This document shows positions 12,536 through 23,470 of a stretch of DNA of 64,000 nt, piece after piece (the stretch's first letter is position 1; each line of letters begins with the position of its first letter). The stretch spans positions 306,370,450-306,434,449 of the forward strand of contig NC_081408.1 of assembly GCF_030272615.1 (NCBI RefSeq), written 5' to 3'. Both the position numbers and the translations under genes were made by a program. The notes under the pieces are model-generated. The model had not been told where the DNA came from. It ran no database searches and saw nothing but the letters and a program-made list of their open reading frames with translations. Source of the stretch: Cryptomeria japonica (lineage: Eukaryota > Streptophyta > Pinopsida > Cupressales > Cupressaceae).

Positions 12536-13449
12536 GTTCTCAAAATCTGATTCCCTTCTATCCTCCCTGTAAGAAATATAATGAACTCTATTTGAATATG
12601 AAGAGGACACCAAGAAAATTATAACTCCAGAATAACATATAACAAGGTTTCAACAAAACCTTCTACACTTCGAACTTATCCAAAGCTCGGGTGGGTATAC
12701 CTTCTGTGAAAACTTTCACACTTTAAAATTTGAGATCCATAGTAAACCAATGCTAAAAACCTATGGACTTCATCACCTTAATAAAATTGAAACAATAAAG
12801 GAAAAACTTATGCTCATTTTCAATATTGATCCCCAAGAGATATATAAAGAAATCCACAACTGATACCAGTGCCTTTTCTAGGCTACAGAGTCACCTAAGT
12901 CAAGCAAAGATTCCAAAATTAAAAATTCCCATACATTTCATCACTTCAGCTTTTATTAACCCTATACATGTCTGACATATATAAGAGTTCTTTCTTGTTA
13001 AACTAGATACCGTTTATCAAATTCAAAGTAGCAAATAAGTAATCTATTGACATAGGTGTTTCAAGCATATCTAATTCCTCTCCTGAAGAGAAAAGCTAAA
13101 AACATATCCATAAGATTGTATTACAATCTGTGTTCAACTGAATAACTCTAGACTATTCAAATGAAACTAGCAAAACACTGAATGCGCACTAGAAGACAAC
13201 ACAGATTAGGCTTGAAAAGTTCTGATCTGTATATTCATATTCATTTATGAGAAAATTTTACATAACTCAAAGTATTCTTTGTAATAGCCAGAAAAAACCC
13301 TAGAGATTTTTTAGCAGAGTTTCTTTACAAATTCTTGTGATCACTTTTTCCTAAGTCGTGGTATCCATTTAAAACAACATGGATGCAAAACAAGCTTTAG
13401 ACATTCCTAAGGATAATTTGTTACAACCACCATTTCCTTCAAGAAACAG
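12536..13449. other. Unassigned AT-rich region
   Basis: I see no coding frame, LTR end or tandem repeat that I can support. It separates the broken RNase H of gypsy-A from the C-terminus of ORF-X copy 2. A complete element with pol downstream of ORF-X would carry gag, protease and RT here. They are absent, so either they were deleted or the two remnants come from different elements. Confidence 0.4.
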
Positions 13450-16148
13450 TTACAATTCCTTTTCAGTCTCAACGGCCTTTTCGGTTTGTTGCTCCACTAC
13501 AACATCTTCTAACTATTCTGGGATTTCCTCTTCTCGCACTGCATACTTTTTGGTCCACTCTTGAAACACATCATCATCAGGCCATGAGTAGCTAACAATA
13601 TTTTTCTTCAATTTAACTAACCTTTTCCAAGATTTTCTCACTTTCTTAACTTCTGATTTCAAGAAACTGTAGTGTGACTTTATCTTTTCTATTTCTTCAA
13701 TTGTCTTAACAAATAGAGATGTGTCATATTTATTAACGATTTCATTTACCCTTAAAGACAAGTTAGCTCCTAGCTCATCAAGCCACACTTGTTTGTCCTT
13801 CAACTAATTTTTGCTAACAAAACCCCCAGGAAACAATTCAAATTTATGCTCAGTATATTCCTTCCTGTATAAGTTAGCCTTCCCCTCTACACTGGCTCTT
13901 CCTTCTGCTAGCTTGGTCATGCCTTTTGCTAATTCACATGTGGATTTAATAACGGCATCAGACCCGGCCTCATCATAGGATGCACACATAAGTTCTAGAT
14001 CCACTTCTCTTGGCATCCACTTATTCAAAATAGTCTCCAAAATAGCCTTATCTTCATTCAAATCACTCAAAGTATCCAAAATTCTTATCATGTTAGTGTG
14101 CACAATGGGGGCTTCTACTGTATTAGCAAAACTCAAAATTGTGGCTTTACCTTCTCTTCATAATTATTTGCAAACAGGGCTTGAACCCATTTTAACTTCT
14201 CCAATTCATGTTGAATGGTCTCAGCTGGTTGAAAACCAGAAGGCATAGGAGAAGGAGGAAATTCAACAATAGGACTGGTGGGTGGAGGTCTTGCTAGAGA
14301 AGATGCAATCATTAGAGTAGAGGATTTACCTCCTTGGTGTTGTCCTGCCAATTGACTCTGTGGTCTAGCAATAATACTATCCCTATTGGCTACCTCCTTT
14401 TTGGCTTCATCATAAGCCTTTAGAATTGTTTCTAGTTTCACTTGGAGATTAGCTCTCTCCTTGGCTTCTTTCTCAACCACTGCCACACTGAACTTTTCAG
14501 TTTCTAGAACTGTGTTGGCAGCTTCCACCACTCCTATGTCTTGGACTCTTTTAACTATCATACCTCCTAGGAAACTGGATTCTGAGGTATCTTTCCTCCT
14601 TCTACTTTCATCCCTCTTTAAGGACCACATGACTAGAGCAACATTATCCTTGCTAAATGTCACTCCTCCCATAGGCTTGGTTTCTTTTCTAACTACTTCA
14701 AGTACCAAGGCATCTGCTATATCTCATTCAGGGAGAATTAGAACACCAACCTTTGACACCATTTCTCTTCCCTTTTCAGGAGTAATGGCTTTGAATTCTA
14801 CAATCATTTCTTGCTTTACTTCTTCCTCCACCAAAGTTGCATCTTTGTGAGGCTGCTCACTCTTCCTCTTTTCACACCTTGCCTTTAATTTCTCTATGTT
14901 TTGCTTCCAAACAAATTGCATGAAGGCCCCTATTGTGAAAAAATTACTATCAGCTAGGAACTCCTCGTTGGCTTGCTTGACAGTAGGGTCTAGCTCTTTA
15001 CCTTTGAACTCATCCATAGTTAAGTTCATCTCAGCACTCGGTGGCTCTTCTGGTATTCCCTCTTGTGTTTCCTCACATGTATAAGCAATCTCTCTGAGAC
15101 TCCCTAATTGCAACAATTGTTCTGCTACTGCCTATTCATCTCCTATATGGATAGGGGATTGAGATGGAGAGTACAAAGACTCACCTGTTTGCACTTCCTT
15201 CCCCACCCTTTGCCTTTTAGGGCAGTCTTGGATGTCAATGACATCTTCAATTTCTCTCTTCCCTCTTTAAGTAGAGGGCTCACCTATCACTGGCATCAAC
15301 ACACTATATTTTGACTTCTTATGCATTACATAATTACCTAGAGGGATGGCCTTAGCAAAGGCAGGCTTGGCTAGAACCATCTTAGCGTTATCAGGATTAT
15401 CTCTTATTATAGCTTCCCTCTTTTCCTTCAAAGTTTGCATTAAATCTTCAAAATAAAGAATTAAGAATTTGATCTTTTCCTCAAAAGGATTAAAGCTAGA
15501 TAGAGGGTCATAACTACTATCAAATTGGTGAATAAAATCCAGAGCCTTTTTGTATGCCACCCACTTTTCTTTCCTCAATTCCTGCTCATCCAAATTTAAC
15601 TCATTTCTAATTAAATCCTCTGGGAAATGGAATTGGTGTGGCCTACCTTTACATACTGCTCTCTTCCTAAACATGCTATTGAAAAAATCCTCAGGATCAG
15701 CAAACCTTATTACTATAGTAGGAAACCTATATGGTTGAAAGAAGTCATCAAAGTATTTCCAACCACCCTTGGTAATCACAAATTGATGGTCCACAGTGAC
15801 AGTTGGGAAAATAGTCCCTTTTCCCCTATTTGTTAGCTTTGCCTCTTGTACACCTCCAATTTGCCTTAGGACCTTTGCAATTCCTATCTTTAATGGGACT
15901 TGATAAGGCAATAAATGTTGAGTGCCTTTGAAACCATTAACTCTAAAAACTGTAGAGACAGTGTATAAGTATATGTCACCCTAATTGTGCACAATATTGA
16001 TACCTGTAGCAAATTCCTTAGGCCTAAGGAATTCTAAAAGAGCTTTGGGGATCCTAGGGTTCTCTGAACATAAAATAATCCTAATCTTAGATGCAAAACA
16101 TCTGTCAAACCTTAGGTAGATGGCATCCTCTCTATCCCAGGACAAAAT
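13450..16148 (-). pseudogene. Unknown large ORF, copy 2, 3' part (ORF-X2), split by element G
   Basis: This continues ORF-X2 from 22541-23470 across the G insertion. Removing G plus one AAAAT target copy restores the frame exactly: the codon ending at 22541 is followed by the codon starting at 16148. From 16148 to about 14135 it is one frame with a few stops (including near 15987, 15266, 15117 and 14724). A frameshift near 14135 then moves it to another frame that runs to the stop at 13450-13452. Sequence blocks match ORF-X1 (PRIPKALLEFLRPKE, DLIRNELN, FMQFVWKQNIEKLKAR, GGMIVKRV). The last 230 codons, absent from copy 1, are charged and helical (LEDVVVEQQTEKAVE at the end). No known domain is seen. 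With the 5' part, the ancestral protein would be about 1,200 residues. Confidence 0.6.
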
Positions 16149-17422
16149 TATTGGGAAAAATGGTGTCTCAACCTTGCATTTATGTTAGGTTACTATTTAT
16201 AGTAAGTTTTCATTTGAGCACGAAATGGTGCGAAACTCTCCCTGAAGCTTCTGGTTGGCTAGATAAGCATTCTGGTAAAGTTGCGTCGCAAGGTCACAGC
16301 TAGTTTTTGAAGATATTAAAGTTTTCATCTTGGAGGGGTGCAATAAAATGTTTAAACTTAATTTTGGGGACTTTAGAGGCTCCAAAATGCCCTAAAAAGT
16401 GGTCGTAACTAGCGAAACAGGTTACAAGGTGATAGAGCACTTCACGAGCTTTCCGGCGTTTCAAACGGTTCGTCAATCGGACACCCGGTTCTCAAGTTAT
16501 GGCCTCCGGAAGTTTGTACTCCTAAAATAGGAAAAATAATTTGTATCGGATACATAAATGAGCTGTAAAAGGGAGCGACACGTGTTGATGTGTGCTTTAA
16601 CATGTCATAGAAGGGAGATAAGGTTGGCTACACCTTATTGGGTGGTTTTAGCCCATGGTTTTGTAATACCGTTTGATGGTTTCTTGTATTGTATCTCCTA
16701 TTTATGAGGTGTATGAGATAGAGGTTGTGTGTAAGAGTCTTATAGCTATTGAGTTGCCTTTGAATCTCTAATTAGTGGTACTCCTGCGAAGAGCTTGCTC
16801 TACAAGTATGTTGTAATCTATTTTTGATTGCTGAATAAAATATTGAGCTGCTTTTGGAGGGTGGGGTTTTTCTCCTGAAAGGGTTTTCCCCACGTAAATC
16901 ATTGTGTTGTGGTATGATTGCTATTATATCTATTTCTATTTTCTGTAACTGTTGTAACGATCTGAAAATTTTTTGCATTACCCTCCTCTCAAGGTTAGTG
17001 TAGGAAGTTGTTTCCACTACTTAACTTCTTTACAAGTGGCCCATGGTTTTGTAATACCGTTTGACGGTTTCTTGTATTGTATCTCCTATTTATGAGGTGT
17101 ATGAGATAGAGGTTGTGTGTAAGAGTCTTATGGCTATTGAGTTGCCTCTAAATCTCTGATTAGTGGTACTCCTGCGAAGAGCTTGCTCTGCAAGTATGTT
17201 GTAATCTGTTTTTGATTGCTGAATAAAATATTGAGCTGCTTTTGGAGGGTGGGGTTTTTCTCCCGAAAGGGTTTTCCCCACGTAAATCATTGTGTTGTGG
17301 TATGATTGCTATTATATCTATTTCTATTTTCTATAACTATTGTAATGATCTGAAAAAGTTTTGCATTACCCTCCTCTCAAGGTTAGTGTAGGAAGTTGTT
17401 TCCGCTACTTAACTTCCTGACA
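16149..17422 (+). repeat. 5' LTR of G, with internal duplication
   Basis: It is 1274 bp against 886 bp for the 3' LTR. It begins TATTGGG where the 3' LTR has TGTTGGG, so the canonical TG is mutated. It ends cttcctgaca just before the PBS. By hand count, the part up to 16650 differs from the 3' LTR at roughly 23 of 500 positions. The last 384 bases (17039-17422) differ at only 2. Confidence 0.92.
16651..17422 (+). repeat. Tandem duplication in the G 5' LTR (two ~388-bp copies)
   Basis: Copy 1 is 16651-17038 and copy 2 starts at 17039; both begin gcccatggttttgtaatacc. Copy 1 does not stop at the LTR end: it runs through ...ctttaca and then agtgg, the spacer and first PBS bases, before copy 2 begins. 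Copy 1 differs from copy 2 at about 17 positions, whereas copy 2 nearly equals the 3' LTR. Confidence 0.9.
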
Positions 17423-17424
17423 AG

Positions 17425-17437
17425 TGGTATCAGAGCC
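17425..17437 (+). promoter_or_regulatory. PBS of G (initiator-Met tRNA type)
   Basis: TGGTATCAGAGCC lies 2 bases after the LTR end and matches the usual plant copia primer site. Its first bases also occur at 17037-17039, where the duplicated LTR segment joins. Confidence 0.92.
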
Positions 17438-17546
17438 TGATCACCTTTGGTTTCAATTGTGGGCAGTTGGGTTTTTTGAACTAATCTAGATTTGAGTGGG
17501 AGCTTGTGCAGAAGACACTTTTTGATCTTGTTGCAGGAATATTCAG

Positions 17547-20500
17547 ATGGCGAGTTCGTCAGGGAGAATAGAGGTAGAGAAATTTAATGGAAGTAATTTT
17601 GAGATGTGGAAGCTGAAGATGGAAGATCTGCTAATAGATTGAGATCTTTGGGATGCTGTTGATGCGAATGTCCAAAGGCCCTCAGATCCTACTGCGGTAG
17701 CTCAGTATGATGTTATGGACCAAAAAGCCAAGGGTCTAATCAGACTGTGCCTGGCAGACTCTGTTCTAATCAATGTCCATGAAGAGAACTCTGCAAAGAA
17801 GCTATGGACTAATCTTGGTGAGATGTATCAAGTGAAATCTTTATTAAATCAAATTTTCTTAAGAAAGAAATTGTATTCCTTGAAGATGGAAGAGGGTGGA
17901 CGAATTGCAGACCACCTGGAAGCATTCAATATGTTGGTGGCTCAATTAGTATCTGTCGGTGTTAAGATGGATGAGGAGGAGAAATGTCAGATCTTGCTTT
18001 GTTCTTTGCCTGATTCGTGGGATTCTCTTGTTATGGCTATCGGTAGTACTTCTATTGTTTTGAAATCTGAAGACATGGTGGGTGCCCTACTCGGTGAAGA
18101 GATGCGAAGGAAGGTATCCATCAGTTCAAAGGAAGCCTTAACCGTTCGTGGAAGACCTAAGGAGAAAGGCAAGAAGAATGAGAAGCGTGACAAGTCCAAA
18201 TCCAAAGGGAGATCGAAATCTCCTGGAAAGTCCAAAGTCATTTGTTGGAACTATGGTAAACTAGGTCACATCCGTAAGGACTACAAAGAAGAAAAGAAAA
18301 AGAAGAAAAAGAAAAAGTTTGATTCTTATTCTGAGTCCGACAAGGAAGACGGCGATGCATTTATTGCGGCTTTGGTGACTCATGCAGGTAATGATGCCTG
18401 GCTAATTGACTCAAGTGCATCTTTTCATATGACTTCCAATAGAGATTGGTTTTCTGAATATGAAGGATTTAATGGAGGTAAGGTGTACTTGGGTGATGAT
18501 TCACATCTAGACATTGTTGGTCGAGGTAAAGTTAGAATCAGGTTTTCTGATGGTAGAATAAAAAGGATTAATGGTGTGTTGCATATCCCTGGATTAAAAC
18601 GAAACCTGTTATCTATGAGCAAACTGATAGATGCGGGTGTGCAGGTATTCTTTTCTGAAGCAGGATGTAAGATGATTAAGGGTGCTATGGTAGTTGCTAG
18701 AGGTGTCAGGTTTGGCACTTTGTATAAGCTTGAAGCATACACTGTTGAATGTAATAGCACTTCTGTAAAAAGTAAATCTGCGGATACTTCACTGGAAGAT
18801 TTGAAGGTTTCACCTTCAGCAGATGGAAATGGTTTTTGGGTACCTAAGGGTGCTCTTTCGTCTGAAGCAAAGTTACCTGCAGAGAAGACTATGTTATGGC
18901 ACCAGAGACTTGGCCACATTGGAGAAAAGAGTCTAAGGACCTTGAAAAATAAAAACCTTGTTGAAGGTTTGAATGACTGTAATCTTGACTTTGATTTCTG
19001 TGAGCATTGCATTTATGGAAAACAAAACCGCGTTCAGTTTTACTCGAGTTCTCATAAAACTTGTGGTGTTTTGGATCTTATTCATTCTGATGTGTTTGGT
19101 CCAGTAGATGTCTCTTCGATTGGAAAATCCACATATTATGTTTCATTTATTGATGATTTTAGTAGAAGGACATGGGTATATTTTCTAAAGAGTAAATCTG
19201 AAGTTTTTAGTCATTTTAAAGAATTTAAAGCAATGGTTGAGTTGTAGACTGGAAAGAAAATAAAATGTTTGAGAACTGATAATGGCGGTGAGTTTTGCTC
19301 TAATGATTTTGATAGATTATGTAAAGACTGTGGAATTAACAGGCATAAGACAACTCCGTATTCTCCACAGCAGAATGGAGTTGCAGAAAGAATGAATAGG
19401 ACACTGATGGAGAAGGCTAGGAGTATGTTGAGTGGTGCTGGTCTCGAACAAAAGTTTTGGGCTGAAGCTGTTGCCACTGTTTGCTACCTGATTAACAGGT
19501 CTCCTACATCAGCTCTTGTTGATAAAACGCCTATGGAAGCATGGTTAGGTCACAAGCCTTCATTGAGACATCTTAGAGTTTTTGGTTGCGAGGCATATGC
19601 ACATGTGCCAAAGGAGAAGCGAACAAAGTTGGAGAACAAGGCTGTGAAATGTATCTTCATCGGGTATAGTTATGGTGTGAAAGGATACAAGCTTTGGGAC
19701 CCTGTTGCACAAAAGGTAATTCACAGTAGAAGTGTTATTTTTAGAGAAATTAAGTCTCCTTCTGTTACATTGCAGCCAGAATAGACTAAAAAGGAAGATG
19801 TGATTCAACTTCCTTCTACACCTGAAAGAGTTGAATCAAGACCCCTAGATAGGCAAGAATTTGAGGAGAGCTCGTCTAGCTCTGAATCTTCAGAAGAGGA
19901 GGAAGAACCTCCAACTCAGCTTGTTCGAAGGTCTACAAGACATAGACAACCACCTGAAAGGTATTCACCTAATGATTGGAGATGTATTTTTGCTCTGAAT
20001 ACTAGTGTGGATGAACCAAAATCTGTAGAAGAGGCATTAGGTATGAATGATGCAGAATCCTGGAAGATTGCTATGGAGGAAGAAATGGCAGCTTTGAAAA
20101 AGAATGATACATGGGATCTTGTACCATTGCCTGAAGGACGAAAACCTGTTGGTTGTAAATGGGTGTTCAAGAAAAAGATTGGTTCAGATGGAAGCATTGA
20201 AAAGTATAAAGCAAGGTTAGTTGCAAAAGGCTACTCTCAGGTTGAGGGTGTTGATTACGGTGAGATATTTTCTCCTGTTGCAAAAATGACGTCTATTAGA
20301 TTTTTGCTTTCTATTGCTACTGCTTATGATTTAGAGGTTGAGCAAATGGATGTGAAAACTACTTTCCTTCATGGTGATTTGAAGGAAGATATTTATATGA
20401 CACAGCCGGAGCACTATGTGGTGAAAGGCAAAAGTAATTTGGTCTGTAAATTGAAGAAATCTTTGTATGGCCTCAAACAAAGTCCTAGGATGTGGTACCA

Positions 20501-21593
20501 GAAATTTGATACATATGTGTTGAGTTTGGGATTTGAACGTTCTAAATCAGATCACTGTATTTATTATAAATCTGATGGTGATCATTTCTTATTCATTGCA
20601 TTGTATGTTGATGATATGTTATTCATTGGTAAAGGGAAAGGTATGATTTTAGAACTGAAGTCTCAGCTCGCTGCTAAATTCGAAATGAAAGATCTTGGTG
20701 CAGCAAAGCACATTCTTGGGATGGAAATTAGAAGAGATAGGGCGAACAGAAAGATATGGCTAGGCCAGAGTAAGTATGTGAATTCAGTGTTACAGAGGTT
20801 CAACATGCAGAATTGTAGACCATTGAGTGTTCCTTTTACAGTTGGAATGAAACTATCTATTTCAGATTGTCCTACATCCCCATTGGAGATGGAAGACATG
20901 AGCAGAGTGCCTTACCAGAGTGTGGTTGGAAGCTTGATGTATGCTATGGTCTATACTAGACCAGACCTTGCCCAAGTAGTGGGAGTACTTTCTAGATATA
21001 TGTCTAATCCTGGTAGAGTTCATTGGGATGCAGTCAAAAGAGTCTTCAGATATTTGAAGGGTACTTCAGAGTATTCTTTGTGTTATCATGGTAATTCAGT
21101 TGGAGACATGACTTCCCTTGATATCCATGGTTATGTGGATTCAGATTGGGCAGGTGATATTGATAGCAGAAGATCCACCAGTGCTTATGTGTTTACTTTG
21201 TTTGGTGGTGCAATTAGTTGGATGAGTAAGCGACAGGCTGTGGTTGCTTTATCCACTACTGAAGTAGAGTATATGGCAACTACTCATGCTTGTAAAGAGG
21301 CCATTTGGCTTAAGAGACTATGTTAAGATATTGGAATAAAATAAGGTACAGTGACAGTTTACTGTGACAGTCAGAGTGCAATTAGCCTAGCTAAGAACCC
21401 AACATTTCATGCCTGGACCAAACATATTGATGTTCAGTATCATTTTGTTAGAGATATGGTCGAAGATGGTAGGGTGAAGCTGGTTAAGGTGGAAACTTTG
21501 ATGAATGTTGCAGATGCTTTAACTAAGGCTATGAGCACAGAGAAGTTCAGATGGTGTTCAGAGTCTATGGGCCTTATGGCCCCTAGCAATTGA
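17547..21593 (+). pseudogene. G gag-pol polyprotein with five in-frame stops
   Basis: One continuous frame of 1349 codons from the ATG at 17547 to the stop at 21591-21593. Premature stops lie at 17640, 19245, 19782, 21324 and 21342. All can be explained by C-to-T on the coding strand, and there is no frameshift. Domains in order: gag N-terminus with FNGSNFEMWKLKME (about residues 13-27); a zinc knuckle (18243-18285) whose second and last cysteines are now Tyr; protease with DSSAS at 18408 instead of the usual DSGAS; integrase HHCC (HQRLGH...CEHC, about 18900-19010); integrase acidic residues in HSDVFGP, RTDNGGE and NGVAERMNR; reverse transcriptase with YVDD at 20604-20615; RNase H with DSDWAGD, STTEVEY and CDSQSA. 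The element cannot make active protein. Pol motifs other than protease are well preserved, implying fairly recent loss. Confidence 0.93.
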
Positions 21594-21635
21594 TTCATTG
21601 TGTTGACATTCCCTTCCGCTCTTGCAAGGTGTTCG

Positions 21636-21649
21636 ACAAGTGGGAGATT
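21636..21649 (+). promoter_or_regulatory. Polypurine tract of G
   Basis: The purine-rich acaagtgggagatt directly precedes the 3' LTR start at 21650. It fits the family's plus-strand primer. It differs from the AAAGGGGGAGAT type of elements C-F, which supports a separate lineage. Confidence 0.8.
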
Positions 21650-22535
21650 TGTTGGGAAAAATGGTGTCTCAACCTTGCATTTATGTGAGGTTACTATTTA
21701 TAGTAAGTTTTCATTTGAGCACGAAATGGTGCGAAACTCTCCCTGAAGCTTCTGGTTGGCTAGATAAGCATTCCGGTAAAGTTGCATCGCAAGATCACAG
21801 CTAGTTTTTGAAGATATTAAAGTTTTCATCTTGGAGGGGTGCAATAAAATGTTTAAACTTAATTTTGGGGACTTTAGAGGCTCCAAAATGCCCTGAAAAG
21901 TGGCCATAACCGGCGAAGCGGGTTACAAGGTGATAGAGCACTTCGCGAGCTTTTCGGCGCTTCAAATGGTTCGTCAATCAGACACCCGGTTCTCAAGTTA
22001 TGGCCTCTGAAAGTTTGTACTCCTGAAATAGGAAAAATAATTTGTATCGGATACATAAATGAGCTGTAAAAGGGAGCGACACGTGTTGATGTGTGCTTTA
22101 ACATGTCATAGAAGGGAGATAAGGTCAGCTACACCTTATTGGGTGGTTTTAGCCCATGGTTTTGTAATACCATTTGACGGTTTCTTGTATTGTATCTCCT
22201 ATTTATGAGGTGTATGAGATAGAGGTTGTGTGTAAGAGTCTTATGGCTATTGAGTTGCCTCTAAATCTCTGATTAGTGGTACTCCTGCGAAGAGCTTGCT
22301 CTGCAAGTATGTTGTAATCTGTTTTTGATTGCTGAATAAAATATTGAGCTGCTTTTGGAGGGTGGGGTTTTTCTCCCGAAAGGGTTTTCCCCACGTAAAT
22401 CATTGTGTTGTGGTATGATTTCTATTATATCTATTTCTATTTTCTATAACTATTGTAATGATCTGAAAAAGTTTTGCATTACCCTCCTCTCAAGGTTAGT
22501 GTAGGAAGTTGTTTCCGCTACTTAACTTCCTGACA
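21650..22535 (+). repeat. 3' LTR of G
   Basis: 886 bp, with TGTTGGG start and ...cctgaca end. It carries a single copy of the segment duplicated in the 5' LTR. Flanked on the right by the AAAAT target copy. Confidence 0.94.
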
Positions 22536-22540
22536 AAAAT

Positions 22541-23470
22541 GGTACTCCATAGTTGTACATGCATCTCTTCATCATCTTTCTCCTTAACTAAATCTATTTC
22601 ATTTGTAAAATAATCAGCACCTTTGAACAAAAACATGTGCATAAGAAGATAGTACCACCCAAAGGGCCTATCCACCTTACCACTTTCTATACCCACTAGC
22701 CCTGCATGAATTGCATCAGTGAGGTAAGGTGCATAATCAGAGGTTACTGCCAGAGAAGGGTTTAGAATTTGTGCTATCATTAACATGTAATGAGTTGGCA
22801 TGGTGGTTTCAACATCTTCCCCAAAAATCTGACATAGTGACCAATACATGCCTTTAGCCCTTAGAGTAAACAAATTCAGGGAGAAAGGCTCCATGGTACT
22901 AGGGCCTACAATAGTTAACCCTCCTATTTTAACAAAAAACTCTTTCAAAGGTCCACTCCTAAGGTGATCCCTTTGTACATTAAAAACCTAAGCCAGTGTA
23001 TCAAAATTTATGGGCTCTAAATAATTAGACACTTCATTGAGCTTAAACACTTTTCTAAACTCATCATTATTGATCTCAATTAGGGCTCCTCCACTCACAT
23101 TCCTGATACATTTGGCAACTGGGTCATAATTCTGTGCAATCTGGGTTAACAAATCAACATCCATGAAAACCCCAAGGACTATGAGCTTTCCTACATCTAA
23201 TTCCCATATACTATTCATTGTGCTGAGGGTATGTCTCTGACTGAATCCTACTTTGAAAAGACCTAGACCTGATATCCCTATCTGTGGATCTCTCAACCAG
23301 TTGCCTTTGTCACACAAACCGTCTCCAATTCTTAGACGGGGGGCTTTAGGTACCAATTCTTTAATTTTGGTCGTGACATTTGTGGACATAGTCAGTTGTT
23401 CCAAGAAATCATCACATATGTTTCTATCCTGATAATTCACCTTCCCTGTGAAATCCCTTCTTGGTTCCAT
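22541..23470 (-). pseudogene. Unknown large ORF, copy 2, 5' part (ORF-X2)
   Basis: The minus-strand frame starts at the ATG 23468-23470 and runs 310 codons to the G insertion, with an in-frame stop at about 22987. It aligns with the start of ORF-X1: MEPRRDF against MAPS, then FLEQLTMSTN against FLDQLKPSTN. Recognisable blocks are VFMDVDLLTQIAQNYDP, ALIEINNDEFRKVF and GWYYLLMHMFLF. It has globular character without known motifs. The frame continues into 16148-13450 once G and one target copy are removed. The function is unknown. The conserved shape in two diverged copies argues that it once encoded a protein. Confidence 0.6.

Larger units (their letters stand above)
16149..22535 (+). mobile_element. 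Full-length Ty1/copia retrotransposon G
   Basis: The element is 6387 bp with both LTRs, PBS, gag-pol frame, PPT and a perfect 5-bp target duplication AAAAT (16144-16148 and 22536-22540). It is inserted in ORF-X2. All five coding interruptions are stop codons, with no frameshifts. Order gag-PR-IN-RT-RNaseH identifies Ty1/copia. The sequence style resembles TNT1-like plant elements. The 5' LTR is 388 bp longer than the 3' LTR because of an internal duplication. Confidence 0.95.
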
